Source: an uncultured Clostridia bacterium
GTDB lineage: Bacteria; Bacillota; Clostridia; Christensenellales; Borkfalkiaceae
Direction: 5' to 3'
Assembly (NCBI GenBank): GCA_945917475.1
Contig: CAMEHL010000003.1
Location: forward strand, 1 to 42,302
Length of the DNA: 42,302 bases
Part shown: positions 14,888-23,322 of the stretch, in pieces
How positions within the stretch are numbered: the stretch's first letter is position 1
Layout: each line of letters opens with the position of its first letter
Notes under the pieces: model-generated
The model's input: the letters and a program-made list of their open reading frames with translations, nothing else
Databases searched by the model: none
Told to the model about the DNA's origin: nothing
Translations under genes and position numbers: made by a program

Positions 14888-16228
14888 ATGGACAAGAAAA
14901 CGAAAACCGTAAAGAATACGGACAAAACGGTAACCGTAATAGCGACGGGAGATTCCCTGTTCACTGCGGATTTCCCGAAAGAATATGAAGATATAAGGAA
15001 AACGTTAGACGAATTTATAGGTAGTGCGGACGTTAAAATCACCAATCTGGAAACGAACGTTTCCGATTTTGGGGACTTCCCCAACCAATACTCGGGCGGA
15101 ACGTGGATAAACGTAAGAAAGGAACTGTTTAAGTATCTTAAAACTTTCGGCTTCGATTTTTACGGAACGGCGAACAACCATTGTATGGACTATTCGTATC
15201 ACGGTCTGCTCTCCACCATTGATTTTCTCGACGAAGAAAAGGTTTTGCACGCAGGCACGGGCAGAAGCCTTGAAGAAGCGGGAAAACCCGCGGTATTGTC
15301 GCTCAGCGGCGGCGGGAGTGCGGCGATAATCGCCGTAGATACTTCTTTCGATCCGCCGTCTATGGCGGGAAAAACTTCTAACGTTTTCAAAGCGCGCCCG
15401 GGCGTAAATTATCTGCGGCACGAAACGGCTTATAAGGTAGACGGAAAAGATATAGAAACGCTAAAGAAAATAGCGGAAAAGACGAATATAAATTTTACGC
15501 GAAATCTTTCTGTCGCGACGGGCTTTGCTTTACCCGACAAAGACGGAACGTTCAATTTCGGCGGAAAGTTATTCACAACCGACCGGAACGCGCCTTCGAC
15601 CGTCTGTAATAAAAAAGATCTGGCGCGCATAAAGGAGACCGTGAAAGCGGCGAAGAGCGAGCACGACTACGTTTTCGTGCAGGTTCATTGCCACGATAAC
15701 GACGGGAAATCGCACGCAAATCCGCCCGAATACCTGACGGAATTCTGCCACGCCGTTATAGACGTCGGGGCGGACGCGGTATTCGGCGGCGGGTGCCACG
15801 AACTCCGCGGCGCGGAAATATATAAAAATAAACCCGTGTTTTATTCGCTCGGCGATTTTATTTACCAAGGAATGAGAGTGGAATATCTTCCGCCCGACTT
15901 TATGGAAAAATACGGCGTGGATATAAACGCCACCGCAGCCGAAGGATTAAGCGCAAGATCCAAGGGCGGAAAGATAGGGCTTCAGACGCAGGAAAAGAAT
16001 TTCCTGACCGTTCTCCCGAAATTAACGTTTGAAAAGGGGCAAATCACAGATATAACGCTTATGCCCGTAAAACTCGGATTTAACACGGGCGACGAACGGC
16101 TTGACGGGCTGCCCTATTTCGCGAAAGGCGAAGAAGCGGAAAAAATATACGGCATTTATAAAACACTGTCGTCCGCTTTCGGCACTCGTACGGAACTGAA
16201 AGACGGATACGTAAAAGTAAAAATATAA
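14888..16228 (+). CDS. CapA-family (poly-gamma-glutamate synthesis-like) protein
   Basis: This 446-residue protein has the CapA/PGA_cap metallophosphatase-like fold. It starts VIATGDSLFTADF, with DVKITNLETNVSD, GTANNHCMDYSYHGLLSTIDFLDEE, then VQVHCHDN, DAVFGGGCHELRGAEIY and PVFYSLGDFIYQ. It carries no obvious signal peptide or membrane anchor, unlike classical CapA, so a role in capsule export is not supported; a cytoplasmic hydrolase role is more likely. It is preceded by a weak AAGAG. Its place between an isomerase-like and an M20 gene suggests a metabolic function. Confidence 0.82.
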   Translation: MDKKTKTVKNTDKTVTVIATGDSLFTADFPKEYEDIRKTLDEFIGSADVKITNLETNVSDFGDFPNQYSGGTWINVRKELFKYLKTFGFDFYGTANNHCMDYSYHGLLSTIDFLDEEKVLHAGTGRSLEEAGKPAVLSLSGGGSAAIIAVDTSFDPPSMAGKTSNVFKARPGVNYLRHETAYKVDGKDIETLKKIAEKTNINFTRNLSVATGFALPDKDGTFNFGGKLFTTDRNAPSTVCNKKDLARIKETVKAAKSEHDYVFVQVHCHDNDGKSHANPPEYLTEFCHAVIDVGADAVFGGGCHELRGAEIYKNKPVFYSLGDFIYQGMRVEYLPPDFMEKYGVDINATAAEGLSARSKGGKIGLQTQEKNFLTVLPKLTFEKGQITDITLMPVKLGFNTGDERLDGLPYFAKGEEAEKIYGIYKTLSSAFGTRTELKDGYVKVKI

Positions 16229-16251
16229 ACTAGCGGAAAAACGGAGTTTTT

Positions 16252-17604
16252 ATGGATATAACCACGATAAAAAAACTTATAGAAAAGCACGAGGATTTCA
16301 TATTACGGGCGGAAAGGGATTTATGGAAAATTCCCGAAGTCGGATATAAAGAATATAAAACCGACGCGTATATGAAAGAAAAATTCAGGGAGTTGGGCTA
16401 TACTCTTACGGAAGCGGAAGGCATTACGGGTTTTTATACCGTTTTAGACAGCGGCAAAGACGGTCCTACGGTATTGGTTTTAGCGGAACTCGACGCGCTG
16501 TATTGCGCCCAGCACCCCGAATGCGATAAAGAAACGAAATCCGTTCATGCGTGCGGGCATCACGCACAATGCGCGGCGATGCTGGGGCTTGCCGCGGCGT
16601 TAAAAGAAAAAACCGCGCTTGACGGGCTTTCGGGAAAGATAAAACTCTGTCTCGTTCCCGCGGAAGAAGGTATCGAGATAGAATACCGCATGGACTTAAT
16701 CAAAAAAGGAATAATAAGTTTCGCGTCCGGCAAACAGGAGTTTCTGGCAAGGGGATATTTCGACGACGTGGATCTGGCGTTTATGGTGCATTCGGCGAGT
16801 TGCGACAACCCCGAAATATTGTTCAACAAGCGAAAAGGTTGTAACGGCGTAATAAGAAAGAAAATCGTGATAAAAGGAAAAGCGGCGCACGCAGGCGGAA
16901 AACCGTACGAAGGAATCAACGCGCTTAACGCCGCCGCTCTTGCCGTTCAGGCGGTAAATAATTTAAGGGAAACGTTTAAGGAAAGCGATTACGTCCGCTT
17001 TCACCCGATAATCACAAAAGGCGGAGACGCCGTGAACGCCGTTCCTTCCGAAGTGATTATGCAAAGTTACGTCAGGGCGGCGTCGACTCAGACGCTCGAC
17101 AGCGCAAACAAGCGGATTAACAGAGCGATAAGCGCGGCGGCGGCTTCTAACGGGTGCAGCGTAACGATATCGGACATAGCGGGAAGCGAGCCTTTTACCG
17201 AAGACGTAGCGCTTTCCGACGTCTGCGTGAGCGCGTTTAACGAAATAGGCGGCAAAAACTGTTACGTTAATAGCGGCGAATGGGATGCGTCGTCTACCGA
17301 TATGGGCGATATGTCGGTAAACTTTCCGTCGATACATCCGTACGCCACGGGAGCGACGGGAACGCTTCACGGCAAAGATTATTTTATACAGAACCCCGTA
17401 AAGGCGTGCGTAAATTCGGCGATATTGGAGTTTACGCTTATCCGCAGACTGCTGGAAAACGACGCCGTAAAAGCGAAAGAAGTAATATCGAAGTTTAAAC
17501 CCGTTTTCCCGAGCATATCGGACTACGTTGCGTTCAAAAAGTCCCAGACGAACGAAAGAGAAACGGTAATCTGTAACGCGGACGGGAGCATAACCATATT
17601 ATAA
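16252..17604 (+). CDS. M20 family amidohydrolase/peptidase
   Basis: This 450-residue cytoplasmic metalloenzyme of the M20 amidohydrolase group resembles AbgB/HipO-like enzymes that cleave N-acyl amino acids or small dipeptides. Metal-site features include ELDAL, HACGHHAQCAAMLGLA (the HxCGHD-like block with H in place of D), PAEEG, and the dimerisation domain around IVIKGKAAHAGGKPYEGINALNAA. The late metal His appears in the TGTLHGKDYF region. Start is at ATG with CGGAG upstream. The co-directional ceramidase-like and CapA-like genes make an amide-containing catabolite a reasonable substrate class, by inference only. Confidence 0.88.
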   Translation: MDITTIKKLIEKHEDFILRAERDLWKIPEVGYKEYKTDAYMKEKFRELGYTLTEAEGITGFYTVLDSGKDGPTVLVLAELDALYCAQHPECDKETKSVHACGHHAQCAAMLGLAAALKEKTALDGLSGKIKLCLVPAEEGIEIEYRMDLIKKGIISFASGKQEFLARGYFDDVDLAFMVHSASCDNPEILFNKRKGCNGVIRKKIVIKGKAAHAGGKPYEGINALNAAALAVQAVNNLRETFKESDYVRFHPIITKGGDAVNAVPSEVIMQSYVRAASTQTLDSANKRINRAISAAAASNGCSVTISDIAGSEPFTEDVALSDVCVSAFNEIGGKNCYVNSGEWDASSTDMGDMSVNFPSIHPYATGATGTLHGKDYFIQNPVKACVNSAILEFTLIRRLLENDAVKAKEVISKFKPVFPSISDYVAFKKSQTNERETVICNADGSITIL

Positions 17605-17681
17605 AATCTGAAAATCTGTCACTGACGATTACTTTATAGAGTTTAAATAAATATAACGGATTCGTAAAAGGATTTATCGGC

Positions 17682-18947
17682 ATGGACGCCAATTCAAGGC
17701 TAAAAAGGTTTAAAAAAATATATCCCGTATACGCGGGATTTTCTGCGGACTTGCTGTTCTGGATAGCGATAGACACTTTATTTCTCGTAGAAGTCAAAAA
17801 GTTTTCGTCTGCACAGATAGTGTCGCTTACCACAGTCTCGCTCGTCAGTTGTCTTATTCTGCAAATTCCCCTGCTCGCGTTAATGCGGAAAATAGGAAAC
17901 GTACGCTCGGTAAGACTCGGCACTTTCGTTATGCTATGCTCGTCTTTACTTTTAACGTTCGGCGTAAACTATTATTTCGTCGCCGCGGGAAAAATCTGTC
18001 GCGAGATAGGGCTTACGCTCAGAAATATGATAGGCGTAACGCTTAAAAACAATCTCGACAGTTGCGGAGAGAGCGAAAACTATATCAGATACAGAACGAA
18101 AGGTATGTCGGTATATTCGGTTTTAACGATGATAATATCGTTTATAGCGAGTTTTATGTTCAATCTCGACAAGTATCTGCCGATGTACGCCTGCATAGCC
18201 TGTTGTCTTTTTTCTTTCGTGCTGTCGTTGTTCATTACGGAAGAAAAGACCGCGCCTAATCTCGCGACAAACGCCGTGAAAGAAGAAAAGGTCGAAACGG
18301 ATAAAACCGCCACTAAAAACTCCGCGCTTTTCGTGGCTCTGCTGTTTGTTACCTACGCGCTCGGCTACACGGTAGTAAGTTCCGGACAAGCGGAAAGCAA
18401 ACTGTTCATACAGGAATATCTGTACGGATTTTACGATTCCGAAAAAGTTGTTTTGCTTATAGGCGTAATGGTCGCCGTGTCGAGAGTCATCCGCGTTCTG
18501 TCTAATCTGCTTTTCAACAGGATATATCTTAAACTCAGAAAAAACATAGTGTTCTATCTTATGCTGTTGCTCTTTTTCTCGATGGCTTTGCTCGTGTTTG
18601 CGTATTACGTGCCGATAAGCGTAGCGGTGAAATACGTCCTTATGCTTTTATCGTATATAGTAATTCTTTTTATGCGCGATCCTTTTGGCAGTTGCATACA
18701 GGAATTGGTGCTGAACGGTTGCAAAGACAAGGAACAACAGATAAACCGACTCTCTATGCTGGAATTCTATTACAAACTTTTTTACGCCGTGATAAGTTTC
18801 GCATTTTCTATGTTATTGCTGAAATACGCGATGGTATTGATAATAGCAATTTGCGCGGTAGTGGCGGCGATAGGTTCGGTCGGCGCGTTTGCGATATGCA
18901 GACTTAACGCCGCGTTTATAAAAAACAAGCGCGGTGAAACGCGCTGA
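17682..18947 (+). CDS. Major facilitator superfamily transporter
   Basis: This 421-residue protein has about twelve hydrophobic segments with a central cytoplasmic loop (around EEKTAPNLATNAVKEEKVETDKTATKN, 190-215). The N-terminal half carries SADLLFWIAIDTLFLVEVKKFS and a loop 2 region with basic residues RKIGNVRSVRLG, as expected of MFS carriers. AAAAGGA lies about nine bases before the ATG. It is the last gene of the operon and is followed by a strong terminator. The substrate is unknown; uptake of a breakdown product or precursor for the operon is plausible. Confidence 0.85.
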   Translation: MDANSRLKRFKKIYPVYAGFSADLLFWIAIDTLFLVEVKKFSSAQIVSLTTVSLVSCLILQIPLLALMRKIGNVRSVRLGTFVMLCSSLLLTFGVNYYFVAAGKICREIGLTLRNMIGVTLKNNLDSCGESENYIRYRTKGMSVYSVLTMIISFIASFMFNLDKYLPMYACIACCLFSFVLSLFITEEKTAPNLATNAVKEEKVETDKTATKNSALFVALLFVTYALGYTVVSSGQAESKLFIQEYLYGFYDSEKVVLLIGVMVAVSRVIRVLSNLLFNRIYLKLRKNIVFYLMLLLFFSMALLVFAYYVPISVAVKYVLMLLSYIVILFMRDPFGSCIQELVLNGCKDKEQQINRLSMLEFYYKLFYAVISFAFSMLLLKYAMVLIIAICAVVAAIGSVGAFAICRLNAAFIKNKRGETR

Positions 18948-19020
18948 TTTTCAGCCGCAGTCGGAACGGCGGTTATTCTACTTAACAAATTAAAAAAGTA
19001 CGGCTTTCAGTCAATAATCA

Positions 19021-19056
19021 AGCGGTAGCGGCGGGGTTATCCCCGCCGCTACCGCT
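19021..19056. terminator. Bidirectional terminator between MFS and GH36 genes
   Basis: AGCGGTAGCGGCGGGG pairs perfectly with its complement (16 bp, TTAT loop). It lies between convergent stop codons, about 70 bases from the MFS stop and 44 from the GH36 stop. Confidence 0.82.
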
Positions 19057-19099
19057 TTCAAAGTAAACCGCCGTAAATCTCAAAATCGCGGTTTTGCGT

Positions 19100-21172
19100 T
19101 TATTTTTTCATAAGAATAATCATTGCCGAATATTCTTTCTCAAACGACACCGAAAGCACGCCGTCGCTATACAGCGTTTTCTCGCCGAAGTCCGCAGACG
19201 GATAGAATTTTTCCGCACGGGTGAACCCGTACTTTTTCAAATCCACGTCGAATTCTTTCGTTTCGAGCGCCCAGACGAACAGCAGCATATCCGCCCCGTC
19301 TTTATCTATAAGCCCCAGAACGTTCATCGTTTTATCGTCCATATTCTTTAACCCGGACGGGAAAACGGGATAGCGGTCAGGCAGCGTTTTATTGTACGTT
19401 TTATACGCCGCGACGCCTTCTTTTATGAGATTTTTATTCAATTCGTCCGCAAGATGTATTTTACCCGACAGATACAGACTTCCCGCCATACCGTTTACCA
19501 TATTGAACACGGTTTCTCTGCCGTCGGCAAAACTTGCAAGTTCGTCGTCGGGAATAACCTGAGTTTCAATGTCTTTATATAACAACGGATACGGATAAGC
19601 CCAGAACCCCGCTTTTTCGGGCGTGTAATACATCAGCGAACCCGTATGAACGGACGGCATAAGTCTGTAATCTTCCTGGTCGGTAACGGATTGAAGAGAA
19701 ACTCTTTTTAAAACGTCGTAAGTCGCCCTGCCCGCACCGCTCGAACAGCCTTCTATAACGAGATCGGGAAATTCCTTATAAATGTCGTCTATAAACGCGT
19801 AATACGCTTTATTCTTGTCGATAAGTCCCTGAACGGGCGATTCTCCGTTGTAATTTATGCCCCAGCACTCGTCGTTGTTCTGGTCGTTTTTGATATATCT
19901 TACGCCCGCGTCGTAAACGCGTCTTATCTTACTCATAAGCCATTTACGCGCTTTCGGGTTACTAAGGTCTAACCTGGGTCTGTGCGGCATAACCACGTTG
20001 CCGTTTCTGTGCATAAGCACGTCTTCGCCTAATTCTTCCGCCACTTTATATTTCGTGCATTCGAATTCAAACCACACACCGGGTCTCATTCCTTTTTCTT
20101 TTATGTAACGTATTATGCCGTCGAATCCGCCCTTTCCGAACTTTTCGTCCAAAGGATCCCACTCGCCCGTAACCGCCCAGCCGTCGTCAATGCAGAATCC
20201 GTCGCACCCCGCTTCCGCCGCGGCGTCTATAAGCGGAATAAGCCTTTCGTAAGTAGGTTTCGCCCAGTTGCAGTTCATAAAGTCGTTAAAAATCACCTTA
20301 CCGTCCGCGTGAATGTACTCGTACTTTCTTCTGTATGCGTCGAGCGTTCTTATCACTTCGTCTAAACCGCCTTTCACAACCCCGTAAAAACAAGTGTTTG
20401 TAGCGTACTTCTCGCCGGGTTTAAGATCGTATTCCCAACCCGTATTTTCATCCGTGCCGCCGATTGACACGTTTAAGAATCGTGCGTTAAACCCTCCGAA
20501 CGCGGTAACGTCCATATACCAACTCTGAGCGCCTTCTCTTTCGAAAAACCAACTTTCGCCCTTTTCGGTATCTTCTATAACGATAAGCGGATAGTACACT
20601 CTCGACGAATAACTGCCCGTCGATTGAAAACGATGCGTGCTTTTTTCCCATACGTGTTTAGACGCGGGATATACGCCCAACTCTTTCAACGTGCTTTTGT
20701 GCCACTGTCCTTCTCCCTGCCACCTGTTGTAACTGTAATTTACGATAAAGCGTTTATCGTTTTCAAAATATCTGCTTCCGTCTATACCTATACCCGTCAC
20801 GCACGCCGCCGAGAGTTTGGTTATTTTTACGTTTTTGTCGCCGCGGTTTTCAACTTCGGTAACCTGTCTTACGACGTTGAGACCGTCTACGAGTTCCAAC
20901 TTTTCTTTTACGGCTACGTTCTGCGAACTCACGTTATAAGAAATCCCGATTTTATCGCCGTCAAAAACGGTGGACTCGTGTCTGAAAAAGTCGCAAGTCG
21001 GCATAATCATATTGTTTTCGAATTCCGTTTCGTTGCCCGCGCCGCAAATCAGATTGGTGTTTATATACCCGTAAACGTAGTCTTTCTCTTTAGTTTCATC
21101 GCACGAAAGAAAAAAGTGCCCTTTTTCACCGATATTCAGGTACATTTCGTTGTGCTTTATTTTCTTTATCAT
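19100..21172 (-). CDS. GH36-like alpha-galactosidase
   Basis: This 690-residue protein has a beta-sandwich N-terminal half, a TIM barrel from about 290 and a C-terminal sandwich, as in GH36. Family blocks are FCIDDGWAVTGEWDP (326-340), GMRPGVWFEFE (361-371), the nucleophile strand RYIKNDQNND with Asp430, and EGCSSGAGRATYD (474-486) for the acid/base loop. GH36 enzymes release terminal alpha-galactose (or alpha-GalNAc) with retention. The usual KWD is KND and the acid/base loop has two extra residues before Asp486, so specificity may differ. There is no signal peptide, hence cytoplasmic. AAGGCGG precedes the ATG. It is the last gene of the leftward glycan locus, 28 bp after the GH-like gene. 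Confidence 0.85.
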   Translation of the reverse strand: MIKKIKHNEMYLNIGEKGHFFLSCDETKEKDYVYGYINTNLICGAGNETEFENNMIMPTCDFFRHESTVFDGDKIGISYNVSSQNVAVKEKLELVDGLNVVRQVTEVENRGDKNVKITKLSAACVTGIGIDGSRYFENDKRFIVNYSYNRWQGEGQWHKSTLKELGVYPASKHVWEKSTHRFQSTGSYSSRVYYPLIVIEDTEKGESWFFEREGAQSWYMDVTAFGGFNARFLNVSIGGTDENTGWEYDLKPGEKYATNTCFYGVVKGGLDEVIRTLDAYRRKYEYIHADGKVIFNDFMNCNWAKPTYERLIPLIDAAAEAGCDGFCIDDGWAVTGEWDPLDEKFGKGGFDGIIRYIKEKGMRPGVWFEFECTKYKVAEELGEDVLMHRNGNVVMPHRPRLDLSNPKARKWLMSKIRRVYDAGVRYIKNDQNNDECWGINYNGESPVQGLIDKNKAYYAFIDDIYKEFPDLVIEGCSSGAGRATYDVLKRVSLQSVTDQEDYRLMPSVHTGSLMYYTPEKAGFWAYPYPLLYKDIETQVIPDDELASFADGRETVFNMVNGMAGSLYLSGKIHLADELNKNLIKEGVAAYKTYNKTLPDRYPVFPSGLKNMDDKTMNVLGLIDKDGADMLLFVWALETKEFDVDLKKYGFTRAEKFYPSADFGEKTLYSDGVLSVSFEKEYSAMIILMKK

Positions 21173-21200
21173 TTATTCGTTCCGCCTTTCTCTTTGCTTT

Positions 21201-23222
21201 TTATTTAACGAATACCGTCCCTACGCTCCATGCCGGCATACGCGGAACGGTTATCGCATATTCGTTTCCGCTGACCGCCGCTTCCAGTTCGGTTTCGCCG
21301 ACATATTGTCCCTCGAAAACAAACCTGCCGCCGGCGGGTTTCTTTATACGCAGAGTCATCTCTCCGCTTTCTCCTATCGTCATATTCAGAACGGATACGC
21401 TCATTATTCTGCCGTCCGAATCTTCTCTGGGCATAATCATAGCCTGACAGTCGCCGTAAACGGCGGTTTTAACCGCGTCGGGGCAAATACTTTCTATCGC
21501 GCCGAGAAGTTGGTTCCGCCTGTCCGTGCTTATTGTCGGATTGAGCAAATCCGTGCCGCAGACTACCCATTTTACTCCATTTACGGAAGTTACGACCGCG
21601 TCCGATATTCCGTAAGGATACTCGCCGTCGCATACGGCGGTTATGTCTTTCGCGTCGCTATAATAATATGACAACGGCTCTACGCACGGATTGTTTTTAT
21701 AGTCCGTACAACGGTAAAGCGTGGCGTTATAAAAACTCTTGGGATACGTCCTGTTTTTATACTCCCCGTTCTTTTCGCTATCCGTGAAACAGCAGGCGAG
21801 TTTAGCCGCCGTTACCCCGTCAACTCTGCCGAATTCGCAATCGAACGCGTGATATATGCCGTTGATTTTAATAAAGGCTTCCGCGTCGCATATTACGGGG
21901 CGCGTAAGCAGTTCTCTCATTTGTTCTTCAGAAAGGAACGGCGCGTTTTCTTTCGTAATCAGGTATGCTCCGTCCTTTTTCTTTCCGTCGAAAGCGAGCG
22001 GTATTCCCGTTCTTAAAAACTCCGTAACCCCGTCGTATACGCCTATATGGAAATCGTTGACGGCGTTGAACGGGTGTGAGTCCGTTTCACGCATAGTGTC
22101 CCGCGCGAAAACGAAGTTAAGCCCGCTTTGAACAGTCGTTCTGTTTATTTCTACGAGTTTTTCCCAATACGGGCGGTGTCGGGCGAGTTCGCCGAGCACT
22201 TTTCCGTGATAACTCATCGGTTCGTACGTTCTCATCACCATAGCGAAAGTCATATCCGTACTGCTCGCGCCGGCAAAATTGAGAGTAGCGGTAAGGCAAG
22301 TCCCCGCAGGGCTTTTGCCGTAAACGACGTCCGGCAGATTTTCTATCTCCGGCATCGTTTCTTTTACGCTCTCGGGCAGTTGACTGTTAAGAAAATTTGC
22401 GTGTAACGTCCCGCGGACTATCAGATTAGGGTTGTAATCTTCGTATACGCCGCCGCCCGGTCGTGTTTCGGGATTATGCCCCGAAACTTCTTTTAAGGCG
22501 AGCAACACTTTTTTGAAATCTGCGGTAAGGGCGGTTTTCATATCGCCGTATTGCAGCCCGAACACCGTTTCGGGACAGGCTTTATGAAACGGTTCCGTTA
22601 TTTCCCGTACGAAGTCCGCAAGGCTGTCGCCCATAAAAGACGCGTAAAGTTTTCTCACCTTTTCGTCCTTCATAAACAGAACGGCAAGTTCGGCGCGCGT
22701 ATAAGCCGTGCCGTTTTTTCGATTAAACTTTTCTATGCAATTATCGCAGAAACAGCCTATATCCGTAGAACCGTGGTGAAAAAATCTTAAATCGTCGTCA
22801 AGCCACAGCTTTTTCGGTTCTAAATCTTTATACGCAAGCAGAGATTTTTTGACGTATTCTCTGAAAAACCCGTCGTTATAACAAAAACAGTATCTGTTTT
22901 TTCTGCCGCTTATATCCGTCATTTCACCTACGGGCGAACCTTCGTAAACCAACCCGCTGCAGTCACGCGACGACATATATTCGCCGTGCCCGAGAGTATT
23001 TGCAAGTTGCAAAGAAACCATTATGCCGTTCTTACGTAAAAACTCCGCGGTGTTCAACAGTTCTCTTGCAGAACGGATATGCTTTTCTATCGGCGGATAT
23101 CCGTAATCGGTAGTAAGCCATACTTCGTCGCAACACCCGTGGTGCGCTTTTATCTCCCCGACCAGAGAGTTCAGATACTTTCCGTCTTTCTGACCGTCCA
23201 TTCCTAATCGTTGAACAAGCAT
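21201..23222 (-). CDS. Uncharacterised TIM-barrel glycoside hydrolase-like protein
   Basis: This 673-residue protein is predicted to be a TIM barrel followed by sandwich domains. A distinct motif, LWLDDDLRFFHH (139-150), is followed by GCFCDNCIEKF (156-166), a cysteine pair probably binding zinc or shaping the active site. This pattern resembles uncharacterised hypothetical glycosyl hydrolases near GH42-type beta-galactosidases. The acidic triplet is a candidate for catalytic residues. A Cys-rich GH42-like zinc site is a further parallel. There is no signal peptide, so it acts inside the cell. AGGAG SD at the start. It is expressed with the GH36 gene from a promoter bearing tandem repeats. 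Family placement is inference. Confidence 0.55.
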   Translation of the reverse strand: MLVQRLGMDGQKDGKYLNSLVGEIKAHHGCCDEVWLTTDYGYPPIEKHIRSARELLNTAEFLRKNGIMVSLQLANTLGHGEYMSSRDCSGLVYEGSPVGEMTDISGRKNRYCFCYNDGFFREYVKKSLLAYKDLEPKKLWLDDDLRFFHHGSTDIGCFCDNCIEKFNRKNGTAYTRAELAVLFMKDEKVRKLYASFMGDSLADFVREITEPFHKACPETVFGLQYGDMKTALTADFKKVLLALKEVSGHNPETRPGGGVYEDYNPNLIVRGTLHANFLNSQLPESVKETMPEIENLPDVVYGKSPAGTCLTATLNFAGASSTDMTFAMVMRTYEPMSYHGKVLGELARHRPYWEKLVEINRTTVQSGLNFVFARDTMRETDSHPFNAVNDFHIGVYDGVTEFLRTGIPLAFDGKKKDGAYLITKENAPFLSEEQMRELLTRPVICDAEAFIKINGIYHAFDCEFGRVDGVTAAKLACCFTDSEKNGEYKNRTYPKSFYNATLYRCTDYKNNPCVEPLSYYYSDAKDITAVCDGEYPYGISDAVVTSVNGVKWVVCGTDLLNPTISTDRRNQLLGAIESICPDAVKTAVYGDCQAMIMPREDSDGRIMSVSVLNMTIGESGEMTLRIKKPAGGRFVFEGQYVGETELEAAVSGNEYAITVPRMPAWSVGTVFVK

Positions 23223-23236
23223 TATTTCTCCTTTAT

Positions 23237-23272
23237 TATAGTGATAGGCACACTTATAGTAACAGGTACACT
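23237..23272. repeat. Two tandem 18-bp repeats in the GH-like gene leader
   Basis: TATAGTGATAGGCACACT (23237-23254) is followed directly by TATAGTAACAGGTACACT (23255-23272), with 15 of 18 identical. A palindrome GTACACTTGTAC (23266-23277) spans the end of the second unit. The repeats lie downstream of the predicted -10, where repressor sites often sit. Confidence 0.65.
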
Positions 23273-23275
23273 TGT

Positions 23276-23312
23276 ACTATAACAGCATAACACTTTCACA
23301 CAAAAATTTCAA
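23276..23312 (-). promoter_or_regulatory. Internal promoter before the GH-like and GH36 genes
   Basis: Two overlapping candidates are visible on the minus strand: TTGTGT (23298-23303) to TATAGT (23276-23281) with 16-bp spacing, and TTGAAA (23307-23312) to TATGCT (23284-23289) with 17-bp spacing. Either would transcribe the last two genes separately from the upstream locus. Confidence 0.6.
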
Positions 23313-23322
23313 GTATATTTCT

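Noticed and set aside
14888-16228. Capsule (poly-gamma-glutamate) biosynthesis locus
   Set aside because: CapB/CapC partners are missing, and the CapA-like protein has no membrane anchor.
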